Positions 20,891 through 33,800 of a stretch of DNA of 64,000 bases are shown here, piece by piece; position 1 is the first letter of the stretch, and the number at the start of each line of letters is the position of its first letter. Source of the stretch: Vitis vinifera (lineage: Eukaryota; Streptophyta; Magnoliopsida; Vitales; Vitaceae). The position numbers were made by a program, and so were the translations under genes. The DNA is taken from NCBI RefSeq assembly GCF_030704535.1, contig NC_081812.1:22233501-22297500 (forward strand), read 5' to 3'. Below the pieces are notes generated by a model that was not told the DNA's origin, ran no database searches, and saw only the letters and a program-made list of their open reading frames with translations.

Positions 20891-23461
20891 ATGGTTTTAC
20901 TTACACAGTTACACTCACATATTAGCGGGTAGACTCCACGCTACAACATATTATCTGATGGGAAGGGCTTGTTCCAAAAAGTATGCCTCGGGTCATGGAA
21001 TAGGTTGTGGCCAGGACTAAAAGGAAAGCCCATGACAATGCCTCCTTTCTATAACTTCTTTTCCTTTATATTATTGTTTAAAGAATCTTTGCAGGTGATT
21101 GTTTGACAACCCTTTTGTACTGGAACATATGAAGGAACCTTATAATGAAGATCCTCATATTTTTGAACCAACTATATATACATGCAGCAATGAAGAAGCT
21201 CAGTGAGTTTATTGAGATAGACAAGATACCTAACAAAACAAGCGATGAGGAAAATCAGCATGCCATACTCAAGACTCGGATAGAGATGGAGATGGACCCA
21301 CACAGAGAGAAAAGCTTTTAGAAAGATCATCAGCAAAATAGAGAACAACATGGCTTGCTAAGAACAATCAAAGTGGAAGATTAAAATTATAACCAATGGA
21401 GTGTCATTAGCATTTTAAATGATATCTCCATTGAAATGATTGTTGGTTCCCACTAATTGAGATCCAAATTTTGAGTTAAGAGATGAGTCAAAGATCGTAT
21501 CTTATTAGACATATAATCTGTCAATTTGAAGTGGAGGAACTTTAAAATAATCCAAGCAAAAGTTGAAAGTTGCAATAAAAGGAGTATGATCATGGGATGG
21601 GATGACAGGATGAGATATCACATCCATAGTCCATGAGCATGAGAGAGGTGGATGCTAGGCTAGAAACACAAATGAGTGTTGTTGTGTTGGTAGGTGTTTC
21701 GGGTGAATAATTGAGGCTCCTTTTAGATACTAGTTATTGTTTTTGTCTGCCCAGTGAGGAATGAGGTGGGGTCCTACCAAAGTGCCTTCATCAAGCTTTT
21801 GAAATGCAGGTGCAATTCCAAAACACATTAAAGAAAATGAAAGGGAGAATTGCATGTTGTTGGAGACAATCAAAAGCACAGTATGACCGGGAGTTCTTTC
21901 ATATGGCCTAATGTACATGTTGAACCCACGACATGTAACAGCTAACCAAGATACTTGTATGATGTCCAAATGCAACTCCAAAAACGTATTCGTTACTCCT
22001 CTGCCACGAGTTAGGCAGTGTGTGACATTTGTATAGTGGAAGAGGATGTATAGGAATCTTACAGTAAGTTTATATATGGATTATACATACTGTAGTGGTC
22101 CTTCGCCAGCAGAATCACCACTAAAACAACTTCTGAAAGGCCATGTTATCATAGAAATGTCTGAATCAACACTGCAAAGTTCCTTTGGTTGTGAGACTTA
22201 TGCACCAGTACTGTCATCAAATTGGGATTCAATGACCTATCTGATCTGATGTCCAATGGGTTTGCAAGTTCAAGAACACTATCACAGTAAATTTAACCAA
22301 AGATAGTGATGCGCATTAGTCTGGTAGGCTTACTATATGAGTGTCATAGGCATTCACAATTGCAGTGTTTCAAGCACAGTAGGCAGTGCATGTTTCTTGG
22401 CTTGGTTCAAAATCTGGGTCAATTTAGCTGGTTTAACTTAGCCTCCCAGTGGCTTGGTTAACTTAGCAAAGAGGAAAGATAAAACCCAGATGGGAAAGCA
22501 ACACCAGCGGCCAGCCCAGCTACTGTGGATTAGACCAAGTAAAAGTAAATGACAACCGATTAAACTACCTTACTATGGGGGTGAATCAAGTTCTGATATT
22601 GCCACAGGGTTAGCTTAGTTCATGCTTTCCTAAATCCTACCAGGCCCACTAAGCTTGACATCATACCATCAGAATAGAAGAATGGCAAAGTGGTTTCTAT
22701 GGGGGGAGACAACATCTTCAAGCAGACTACCACAATAACAAGCCAGCATATCTTTTCCTCTGGCACAACAAAAACAAGTATCAAGAACCACCCCTCCCTT
22801 CCTTCGCACATCCAAACCCACACCTCCCATGCTGGCTGAATCCCTTACCAAAGGCTTACAATGGCTCCATCTTCTTCTAGATATTAGACACTAGTCTTAC
22901 AATGTTTCTTTGTGTGCTTCAAAGAGAAAAAAAGTCTCTAGGAGACAACAGATAAATGCAAAATTTAAAATTCAATTAAAAAAGAAAAAAGAAGAGAGAG
23001 AAACCGGTACAAGAAGTTAGCAGGGAAATGATGCTAGTTACCAAGTCAACTTTGAAAATCCGAGGGTCTAAACTTCAAATACCTCTTCTAGAAATGAGCA
23101 ATAAACCAACATAAGAACTCCTGATGTCACTGAATTGAGTATTGTTCAGTTATCAAACATGGTAAACACTTATTAAGCATTCCTCTAAATGAGGCATCTT
23201 GTATAGACAATGGCAATAGTCCACAACAAGGAGCTGGACTAAGCAGACTATTTGGAATAAGGGACTGGTGATGATCCAATCCTGGGTTCCTAAAATATAA
23301 CTTAGCAAAAACACCCAACATAATTCAAATACGGTTTAAAGTTCCAGTCCCTGTCTGCCAGTAAAATCATCAAAAATAACCAAGGCCACCCACTGACCAA
23401 AAACCGTAGGAATAATCCTCAAGTGTGTATCACACCTATGATAACCATGATTTTTTTATTA

Positions 23462-23607
23462 CTATTTTTATATTTTTTAAATATAAAGGAAAGGTAGAAA
23501 CAATTAAAATGAAAATGAGAAAGGAAGTCTGAGGTTATTTTTATGTTTTTTAAGTATCAAAGAGAGGTGAAAACAATTGAAATGAAAATAAGAAAGAAAA
23601 TCTAAGG
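23462..23607 (+). repeat. Tandem duplication, 73-bp period
   Basis: Two units (23462-23534 and 23535-23607) align across their length: tatttttat, attttttaa, a GA-rich block with 'gaaacaatt.aaatgaaaat', and the end 'tctgaggtt'/'tctaaggtt'. About ten substitutions separate them. Confidence 0.75.
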
Positions 23608-23983
23608 TTGAATAGATGATTCATGGAAAACAAAGAGACCACTGAAACTAAATTTAGGTCTGAGTCGTGTGACTGACCAAAATCTTCTGGTATCATGAAG
23701 ATGAATGGAGATTTATTGAACGATGAATTGGTGTGTACAAGTAATCCTAAGAAGAGTTTACATAGATGTCTTGGAATGTAAACATAGTAACTAAAATATT
23801 TTCAAGTCTAATTAAATAATATGGGGATTATGGTAAGATAGGTAGGTGATAATTTGGCATAGCATACACATTAAAACCAAGTGCCAAATAATAATCTCCT
23901 ATGAACATCATAGGACTAACACATAAACAAAGTATATGCTAATAAGCTAAGAGATTAGTAAATTCAATGTTGTTTTATTAAAG

Positions 23984-23989
<6 letters not shown>

Positions 23990-24014
<25 letters not shown>
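23990..24014 (+). repeat. 25-base A homopolymer
   Basis: A continuous run of A lies about 90 bases beyond the GH17 stop codon. It could be a slippage-prone tract or the scar of a retroposed tail. No retroelement body was recognised next to it. Confidence 0.6.
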
Positions 24015-24100
24015 CAGAAACAAAATTTAATAGGTCCTTAAGCTAACAAGAACAAATATATTAAAAAAAATGGTACATCAAGTTATCTATAGAAACAAAT

Positions 24101-26942
24101 CTATAGGACCAGAAATGCAAGTACCATTACAAATGCTGAAGCCACCAGTGAGGGCTGCCAAAGAGAAGAAGAAGAAGATTCTATCTGAACGATGAAATTG
24201 CAGCTCCCTTGGGAGATATTTTGTGTGGTCACCTTAGCCAGACCTTGAAAGTAACAGCTCAAGTCGTCCTGGTTTTTCACCTGGAAGTACATATTAAATG
24301 CATATGAAGCATTTCCTTGAGCATCCAAGCCGTTACAAGAAGACCCATATCCAAGTGCTGTGCAATCTGAGAATGTGCAAGCATAATTAATGTTATCTCC
24401 AAGTTTGCTTAGATCACCAGCATTTGGATTGAACATACACCATTTCTGAGGAAGATATGTAACATCCTTTGCAGCCACAAGAAGCTTATTTTGACCCTGA
24501 CCTGAAAGATCTAATGCATATTTGGGCTGCCCATCATACTTAAAGATACCCCAATGGCGCTCAAAATTCCCAGGAGCAATGCTCTTGGCATCCTCATCAA
24601 TAAGTCCAAACAAGTAAACTTCAATATAACCTGGCCGAAGTGGGGTACCTATATTCCCTGCAAGTCTTGGTAACAGCCCATTATAAAATCTATAAGCATT
24701 ATTTGAATTGGCATTCTTATCCCCATCTGTGGGCCAGCCCACCTCCCCTACCAAAATGGTCATGTCCCCTAAACCCACCGCTTTCAGAGCTGAAACCAAG
24801 GTATCAAAGTTGGCATCAAAAACATTGGTATATGAAATGCCATTATCGACAATGGGATTGCTTACTCCATCAAAGAATGCATAGTCAAAAGGGAAGTTGT
24901 CGTTCCCATATAGACTAAGGAAAGGGTAAATATTTACAGTGAAAGGTGCATTGTTCTTGTTCAAGAACTGAACAATCTGGGTCATGAGTTCACTGATATC
25001 AGTTCTGAACCTTCCAGCAGACGGTACGGGATTACTTTCTGGAGAGTTATAAACATCTGCATTTAAGGGCACAGTGGCTTTTATGGAGTCTCCAACCCCA
25101 GCTTCATTGAGGGCATTTTGGATGTTCTGCAGTGCAGGGAGAGTGATATTCAAGAATGACCCATTGTAGGATGAGAGGAAAGGCTCATTCCCAACTCCAA
25201 CATATCTGTGCAAAGACAAAAATTATATCAAGGACGCTAATAAGGACAGCTTAATTAAGAGTTACCATTCCCACTAAATTTAAATTTTCAAAATAAAAAA
25301 ACTCAGTTACATCTATGGACATAGAATGCTCAACATATCTTTTTCAACTAATTTGCTAGAAAATAAGCCAAAAAGGGTACATATTCGTAGTGGGTGTGTT
25401 TATCAGCAATTGAGACAGATATGTTAGAAATCTTCTTCCATTTCAATAGTCTCAAGTTACATCATTACCAAGAAAGGTTTATCTTAATTGTCAAGGATGC
25501 CCAAATTAAATTCTTAGACCAAGTTTTCTGTAATTGCACTAAGAAGAAGAATCAGATTCTTCAACTAAAGTAGAATTAGAAAAGAAATTTAACAAATAAA
25601 ATATTTCCCTTTAATAAATCTGTCACTTCAACAAAGTAAATAGATTTTACGCCATCTTCTGACAAAATCTGTGATATAAAAAAGTTAAAAAAACATATTG
25701 GAGGTTTTTATAAACAGTCACGTGAAAGAAAGAAACACTCATCGTTCAAACTTCATAAAAAGAAATGTATAGACGTTCTATATATGCTTTTCCTTCTAAC
25801 CATTATACTTGGCATGGATTAGGCGTGTTAAAGAGAGGGAAAACTGCTATTTGTGATATTTTGAACAACTTTTAGATTTAATTCAGATCAAACTTGGTGT
25901 TCACAATAATGTCTTGTCCCATTTGATGTTACATAACAACCAAGTGTCACAGCCAAAACTACCTCATAACATCACTTTATCCTCTTGTCAACACCAGCAA
26001 CCCCACCCTAAAGAATCTATTGCTCTGCTGTATATATAAGAAAAGAAATGAAAACTGGAATCCAATAATGAAATTGAAGTTTGTAGTTGCAACGGTTGTT
26101 GTTAGATTCAAAACTTTCTTTCATCCTCCAACAACTTCTCAGCAATCAATGAGAGCATAAGCACCAAAAACAGATCAAAAGGAAAAGCATGTGATGTATT
26201 CTGCTGACCAAATAAAAAATGAAAACTTGGACCTAAAAAAGTGGGGGAATATAAAATTAGGTACCCAATAAATTTCTTTAAATACTTTACAACGAAAAAT
26301 TTCAAAGACGAGGCCATAAATGAACATCTAATGAAATCGGCAGGGAAGTAATCAACCAATAAATTAATCCCAACTGCTTCCTCCCAAAGAATACAAAATG
26401 TAAGATTTAAATTAACAAGGCTGAAAATAAGCGAGTGGCATCTATATGGGTATTGAGGATGAGAGTAGGAGGAGTGATAATTAATCAATTCATAACATCA
26501 ATGAAACAAAGAAACAGGGAAGATAACAACAGTTTCAAAGGCAAAGGCAATCGAATTGGGAATGCATATCACAGAGATAATAAAAAGGAGAGAAGAGAAA
26601 AAGATACTTGATTGTAACTCCTCCATTGAAATTGTAACGAGTGACGTTTCTGCGAACCCACGCCTTGGCTCGATCATAATCGTTCATGACAGCAAGCTGA
26701 TCATTTGGAATAGCAACCATGACTTCAATGCCAGAGCCAGCGAGGGCACTCATAGTGACTGAATCCGCATCAAACAGCTTCACCTTCTGAATTCCATTGT
26801 CTTTCAACATCTGAACCACAACTTTAGGGGGCAACTTATGACTGGCCATGGTACCCCAGTTGACCCCAAGGCCTTCAACGCTAGCACAACCGAACAGCCC
26901 CACAAGCAAAACCCATGAGAAAAACCACAGCCTCCTTACCAT
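24101..26942 (-). CDS. Glucan endo-1,3-beta-glucosidase, GH17 with X8/CBM43 domain, probable GPI anchor
   Basis: Exon 1 is 26942-26608 and exon 2 is 25205-24101, joined in a Lys codon by a 1.4-kb GT-AG intron, giving 479 residues. Residues 1-24 or so are a signal peptide ([12 protein letters not shown] core). The GH17 barrel starts with GVNWGT. Glu119 in VGVGNEP is the expected acid/base and Glu266 in GEVGWPTDG the nucleophile. Residues about 366-453 form a Cys-rich X8/CBM43 module (KWCMFNP to GSCNFIVQI). A Ser run and a hydrophobic end ([12 protein letters not shown]) fit a GPI signal. The enzyme should hydrolyse callose at the plasma membrane, wall or plasmodesmata. The start at 26942 is preferred over an in-frame ATG at 26999 because it places the signal peptide at the N-terminus. 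It resembles glucan endo-1,3-beta-glucosidases 5/6. It is co-oriented with NOT3 and MYB-CC. Confidence 0.94.
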
Positions 26943-27791
26943 TTTATCAGTTTTCCAGCAAAACAGAAACGGGAAGGAGGGGAGATCTCTGTAAGGCAAC
27001 GGGTCTTCTGCAGGTGGGTCGGCTGGAGAACCGAAAACCCAGTGATTTTATCCCGTGAAAACTGAGATCGTCACGGGCAGCTTAGCAGCAGAGTGGTGGA
27101 AACTGGCGAACCAAAAGAAAATACCAATAAATCTCAAACCCAAAACATCCAAATATATAAACTATAACGCCAAAAGATCGTACCCACCAGTCGAAACCGA
27201 TCAAACGTTATTCAGAGAGGGAGAGACCGGAAAATACGTGGGAAAAGCCAGCTCTTCCCACGAACCCAATGTAAGAGAGGAAGAGAAAATCAATCTATGA
27301 AAAAGAAGTAGAAATAGGGTAGGGATGATGAGTGATTTCAAAAAAATTTGAACAAAAAAAGCGATGAACACGAAGAAAATAGAAGGTGAGAGGAATCAAA
27401 TCAACAAATGGAACAACAAGCAATGATTAAGACAGAGCAGCAGAGGCTTCAGACTTCAGCGGGGAGAGGGGTTTTTCCTCGTGCTAAACCTCAATTGGGA
27501 ATTGGGAACACAATCCCAACGGCTATAATTCGATTCAGGAAACCAAAACACGTATCTATGCGTGGGCAGATCAGGACTCCTTTCCTTTTTTCTCCTCCAC
27601 CTTTTTTTTTGGCCTTTTTGCCAAAAGCTCACCTACATATACAATAATACAAATGAAAAGAAATTCGAAATCCCCAGAAGAGAGAAGGAGAGAGAGCGCT
27701 TTGAAAAGTTGCCTTTCTCTTCTCTTCCCTTGAGTAGAAGAAAATGACAACTCAATTCCCCATTATCATTATTATCATTATCATCACCCTA

Positions 27792-27810
27792 CCTCCCTCT
27801 CTCTCTCTCT
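27792..27810. repeat. CT-rich run upstream of the GH17 gene
   Basis: A pyrimidine stretch made mostly of CT dinucleotides lies about 850 bases upstream of the GH17 start (GA-rich on the coding strand). Such runs are frequent in plant promoters and leaders. Confidence 0.6.
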
Positions 27811-30714
27811 TTCCCTCAACCCTTATTTTTTTCCCTTAATTTTCTGATTTATTGTATTTAAATCAAGAAATGGGAGCTGAGGTGGGCCACTCCGCCCACT
27901 TCACCCACATTCTGACAGAGCCTCCCACGTTGCAAACCCAAATGTAGCCAACGTTAACCGATAAGGTGGGTATTGTGATTTTTTGAACTTGGATTTTTTT
28001 AATTAATAATTTCAGCCTAAGATTAATCCTGTTTCCCACATGACTCCACCCGGGAGTGTCTCACTTTTGAGGAGGTCGGTCGCCGACAGCATGACATGGC
28101 GTCCGGGATGGGCCTCTTTTCAGATTCCGGGATTTGGGAAATAAATGGAAATCATCTCCCTTTTCCCATTCCCAAGTTAATACCAGCTTAGTTACATTTT
28201 TTTTTTTCGAATGAGAAATCTGGCAAGAAAGACAAGTATAAAGATGGCATCTGATCCCATCCACTGATTTTTCGACCAAACGCGGGATTCCAAGGGGCCT
28301 TGTGTAAAAAGCGAACAGCCTTTGTCAAAGCATAAGAATAAATGGTAGTACCATCTAATAAAGAGATGAAATTAATGAGAACAGAGAGGCGTTCATTATT
28401 TGAATTTTATAGAAAATAACTTTTAAAGAAATTAAAAATATTATAAAATAAAAATAATTGAATTTAAAGGTAATCTACTTTTATCATAAATGTCTTTTAA
28501 TATATTGATTATTTACATTAGTGTTTTAAAAGAAAATATTATTTTTATGAGAAAAAAATAAAAATATTTCTGTCTAAAATAAATATTTTTTTAAAATAAA
28601 AAATGGAAGGTTTAGATTTATAAAATGGGTTTCTATTCTTAAAAGAGCAATTTGAAGAAGCGGTTTCTAGTTTGAATTAAAATCATAATTTTTAAATATA
28701 TCAAAATTTTGTTTAAAAAAAATAAAAAATAAAGTACAATATGGAAAAATAATAATAATAATAACAATTTTAAAAATACGTTCGGGATGTATGGTTTAAT
28801 TGCCCAACGCGCCCTTGTGGCCCCACAGAACTCAAATTCCTGTTCCTCTGACTGCTAGCACTGCCGCCAATACGGAAAACGCATCCTAACCGCTATCCCT
28901 TCCACACTCCCCATGTCTTTTTATCTTTGTATTGGAGTTTAGGTATTAGATGCTCCCCGCACACCATTCAATTCCCATTACGAGATAATCTATTAAGTTG
29001 ATGACCTATGTGTTAAAGAAATTTTGCGAAAGGTTAATGAACAAGGCGATGACTTGGTTGAACCTTACCGGACACCCATATCATATTCAATTTCAGTCTA
29101 TCAGTTGTGCACGCATGCATTTTCACGTCAATTGAAAAGGCCATTCTCGTTATTATATTAATTGCGCTTACCAATCTCAATCCAAATTAACAAATCATAC
29201 AATATCTTTTGTCCTTCTGGATCGAGATTAAGGTTCTGAAATAACATGTTCGACGTGTTTGGCCATTGAGCCCAACATCTTATCCAACAATTCTATTATA
29301 TCCTCTCAGGATCGCTCCACACAATTTCAAAAGATTAGCATCTGAGACGACATCCATCTTAAGTTCCAAATAAATTAGTCTTTTTTTTCTCATACTTTTG
29401 GTGAAACTAAAAAAACAAGAACTGAAATCTGACACAGTTATCGCAGGCTTTTTTAAATGTTTTACCATGGAATACGAAGAGTCCCAGGATAGAATCGTAG
29501 CAGAGGGGCGGGCATTCGGGGTTATGCGATAAGGCCGGTCTTGGGGGTCCACCCTAATCCTCACAACTGGCTTTTCTGATAACAAGCATTTTTGAAAAGT
29601 ACCGCCCCTATATATGACTTTCCAGTTATGTTTATATTAGCTGTTTTCGGCCTCCAACACCCACGTTTCTATAAGAGAGAACAGATTCCTGATCAGGTAC
29701 CAAAAAGATGAGATGGCGAAGGATACGCATTTATATCTGTCATTGAAAACATAATATCCCTTTGGATTCAGAGGTTTAAACGATTGGGCATGGTAACATG
29801 AAGTCTAATGACCCATACCCAGGTGAAAGATCAGAGGATGATCAATAAAAGGTTCTTAGTTGCCAACACTTTCTAAGCAACTGTCCGACCCAAGTTCAGG
29901 CAATTACCTGCAAGCACATGGGTATAAAGCATGGAAAAAAAAAGTACTTTAGTATCATTTATTTTTAATTCAAAAATTCCATCAGCACACGATACTCATT
30001 CTGGGTGAGGAATAACAATAAAAAAAATAAAAAAGGAAATAGAGAAACACAACATATCTTATCACTCCAAAAATAAGGCCTAAATAACAATGGTTAAAAT
30101 ATCATTCACCTTTATAAGGTTTTGGCAAAATACACGCAACTCTCGTTGGTTTGAAATGTCATCCATATCTTTTTTATGTATCATTTTCACTCGATCTTCT
30201 CACACAAAATAACAAAGGTATTTGATGAAATTTCAAACCTGTGAAGGGTAAATGTATTTAATCAAAACCTCAACGAGGTAAATCAAATCAACCCAAATGA
30301 TAACACGAGAGATTTAATGGATAAAGAATACAGAACAGAGTGTAGACCAACTAGCCTTGTTACTAATGGACAACTAAACCATTTTCTAGTAAAAGAATTG
30401 CAAATGAGTAATACTAGTGATGGATTCAGGCCACTTCTAGAACATTGTCCATGAGAACACACTTCTTGTTGCCAATAGCCGACCAACATGAGAATCCTGA
30501 AAATGGGTTTAATACTGAGAATTCCAGTATTGGGCTAAAATCTGAATAACTAGGATGATTGCTATCAACTCTGACAATGCAAACAAAATTCGACTGATTT
30601 TTGAGGGTACCATGCACAACCTTAGTGGAGATACAAGGGCATGGTTATGTATGTAGGATTCCCATCAAAGTCTTTTAAATGAGGGACTGCTTTTGATAGC
30701 CACACATAAAACAG

Positions 30715-30733
30715 CTACTACTACTACTACTAC
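30715..30733. repeat. (CTA)n microsatellite
   Basis: Six consecutive CTA units lie about 160 bases past the NOT3 stop on the gene's strand, probably in its 3' UTR. Confidence 0.75.
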
Positions 30734-30892
30734 CATTCCGTCAATAAGCATGAATGAGGTCAAATCACAATTTAAATGGCAGTACTAGTATTCCAAGTAA
30801 CAGAAACTTGCTGACATAAAATCTAGCATAGTGGGCATGGTACAAACCAAGTGTCAACAATGATCATCGATGTAGAATCTTTTGTTCATCTT

Positions 30893-33800
30893 CTATACAA
30901 TAAGTTCATCTTCGAGATAGTTATATTCAAAAGTGAATTCAGTCTTGATCCTCTGGCACCTGGTATCACCATTTAATAAAAAGATTAATCATGAGAACAA
31001 AATATACAAAGAAAGAAACAGCATTGTGCTCTTCATTTAAGGATGAACTTCCAAAAAAGTCATCATAAGATTGAGATTTAAGATAATCAAACATCATGTT
31101 CTCTGAGGGCCAGTGCATGCCCCCAAAAAACAATAAATACTTTTATCTCATTTCAAATACAGAATCTGGAGTGATGAGACACCATTCAACTTCAAAGCCT
31201 ATAGTTTAGATTCTTCAAAGGTTGGTTAAATAAGTAAACACTCTCATGGCTGATTTACTAACTAGGGTCGCCAATTCACTAGCCTTTTTCCCTTTATCTG
31301 ATCAACTAACTCAGGAAGTTAAAAATTTTGTAGTTTCTAATAATACAAATCCTTAATATTTTATTTTGATAAAAAAGATCCCTCAATTATCATTTTAGCT
31401 CAGCAAGATTCCACAATGATAAAAGCATGGCATTTAACCACTAAAGGCTTTTTTCTTTTCATAACCAAGGAACCTTCCATGGCCAAGCCCTTCGGACTCT
31501 CCATGGGTATCCAAACCTCAAGGTGAGATTTGCACCTACCACAACCAACACCAGGTAATCTAGGGTATTCAACCAGCAGCAGGAATTAAACTCAAGACCG
31601 TGCATCTCAACTACACTTCTCAACATTCACCCTAACTAATTGGGCACCCTTACAAGCTTGTAACCACTAAAGTTATGGCTTGATTATTGGAAACATTTCA
31701 AAACTCGATAGTCTTGCAGCTCCTTCAGAAAAAAATTATAGGAAAAGATGAGATGCTAATTGCTTTTCTTATGAAGTTTTAACAGATTAGTTTTCAAGTT
31801 GCTAAAATTATAAAAGCCATGGTAATTAAATAAAATTAAATGAAATACTGTTAATCCAATCATTTGACGTTGTTAATCATTAGATAAAGAATAAGAAGTA
31901 GAATCAAACCTTGAACTACAGTAAGGTGAATCTAGGGAAGATTCCTTTGAGGAATAAAGCTCTTTTTAGGGAAATGACACTTTCCCCTGTGAAAGTTATG
32001 CTTTATAACATAAGGTCATTTTAAGTATCTACGAGTTACTCGTTAATGGTTGGGATGCCAACATTGCAATTACATGGTCACACCATTGCACTAGGAAAGC
32101 CATTGCTCAAGTTCTATCAGATTTTTCTATTCACACTCTATTTTCTATGGGTAATGGTACTAGGATTTGTTTTCTGGGAAGATTTATGATGGGGAAATCG
32201 ACCACTTTGCTCCCAATTTCGAAACCTGTTCAGAGTAATGACAAATAGAAATTCTCTTATTTCATTTGTTTGAAATTTCTCCTCTTTGTCTTGGAACTTT
32301 AATTTTTGTTGTAACCTTACTAATTAGGAATTGAGGATCTTAAAATTCTCGTGTCCTTGCCTATTCATGTAAACTTATCACCTTCTTTTCTAGCTGCAAA
32401 AGTATGGTCATTATTGCCCCCAAAGGATAATTTTTGTTCTAAAATGACTACCAGACATTTGGTTAATTCATGATGCAATTACACTTGTTAAAATGAGATA
32501 CATGTGATATTAAGTGTTTTTATGGTTAAAATAAGGAAATTGTATCAAGGAGGTTAGTCTCCAAAGGAAGAAGGGTATTTGGTCCATAAGGCAAGACCCC
32601 AAAATTTACCAAAAGATCTTCTTGGACATATAATCCAGGTTTAGATGTATATCCCTTTTTTATAGGCAAATGAGATATAAAAACTAAAGGCAACAAAAAG
32701 GAAGCACATGGTACACAGGAAGAATACAAGTATGCTACAAAGAGGTTTGGATGTGTATCCCTGCTAAGCCCTAGAATAGAAGTGTTGTTGCATAATCATA
32801 CCATGTGCATAAACAGTAATTACTTGCAATCATTTCTTCAGCGGAGCTGCTTAGATTATGTCTATGGAGCCTTTGCATTTTAAAATTGTAGAACACATAA
32901 ATTTTGGTAATGGAGTGGTGTTTTTGATGGTATACGTAATAGTATGTACAAGTTTGATGGAAAGATGTAAAATAAATTCAAGGTTACCTTAATTTTTGGA
33001 AGCTTTATCTAAGAATGAATTACCTTTTTGCACCAACGCTTCCTTTATAGTTTTGTTACCCAAAAAAAGCATGTCAAGGAGAATCTCAGACTTTAGACCT
33101 ATTAGCTTGATCACTAGTCTCTACAAGATAATAGCCAAAGTGTTAGCAGGGCGTCTAAGAGGGGTACTTCACGAGACCATTCATTCCACTCAAGGAGCCT
33201 TCGTGCAAGGGAGACAAATTTTGGATGCAGTTCTCATAGCCAACGAGATAATGGATGAGAAAAGAAGAACAGGGGAGGAAGGAGTTGTATTCAAAATTGA
33301 CTTTGAAAAGGCCTATGACCATGTGAGTTGGGATTTTTTGGATCATGTGTTGGAGATGAAAGGGTTTAGTCTTAGATGGAGGAAATGGATGAGAGGTTGC
33401 TTGTCCTCGGTTTCTTATGCAGTCCTAGTGAACGGTAATGCGAAAGGGTGGGTTAAGGCATCTAGAGGTTTAAGACAAGGCGACCCTTTATCACCTTTTT
33501 TGTTCACTATAGTGGCAGATGTATTGAGTAGGATGTTATTGAAAGCTGAGGAGAGAAACGTCTTGGAGGGTTTCAGGGTGGGTAGGAACAGAACAAGGGT
33601 ATCCCATTTACAATTTGCAGATGATACCATTTTCTTTTCCACTACTCGAGAAGAGGATATGATGACGCTTAAGAATGTTCTGCTAGTGTTTGGGCATATT
33701 TCCGGTTTGAAAGTTAATATTGACAAAAGCAACATCTATGGCATTAATCTTGAACAGAATCACCTTTCTAGGCTGGCCAAGATGCTTGACTGCAAGGCTT

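Larger units (their letters stand above)
18015..24100. other. Gene-poor spacer between the GATA and GH17 genes
   Basis: No gene can be supported in these 6 kb. The first ~300 bases are GATA 3' UTR. The rest is AT-rich with degenerate duplications (19527-19724, 23462-23607), a MITE-like element (20600-20890) and a 25-base A tract (23990-24014) close to the 3' end of the GH17 gene. Short ORFs here have no recognisable domains. Confidence 0.5.
26943..30892. other. Spacer: GH17 promoter/leader and region 3' of NOT3
   Basis: The GH17 leader and promoter should lie in about 26943-27900, including a CT-rich run (27792-27810). From 28380 to 28780 the DNA is very AT-rich with an (AAT)n run at about 28749-28763. 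A (CTA)n microsatellite lies at 30715-30733, inside the probable NOT3 3' UTR or just past it. No gene was recognised; ORFs up to 101 codons show no domain. Confidence 0.5.

Noticed and set aside
32996-33027. Start of a 695-codon ORF as a genuine N-terminus of the LINE protein
   Set aside because: The ATG lies in host DNA before or inside the target-site duplication; LINE homology begins only after it.
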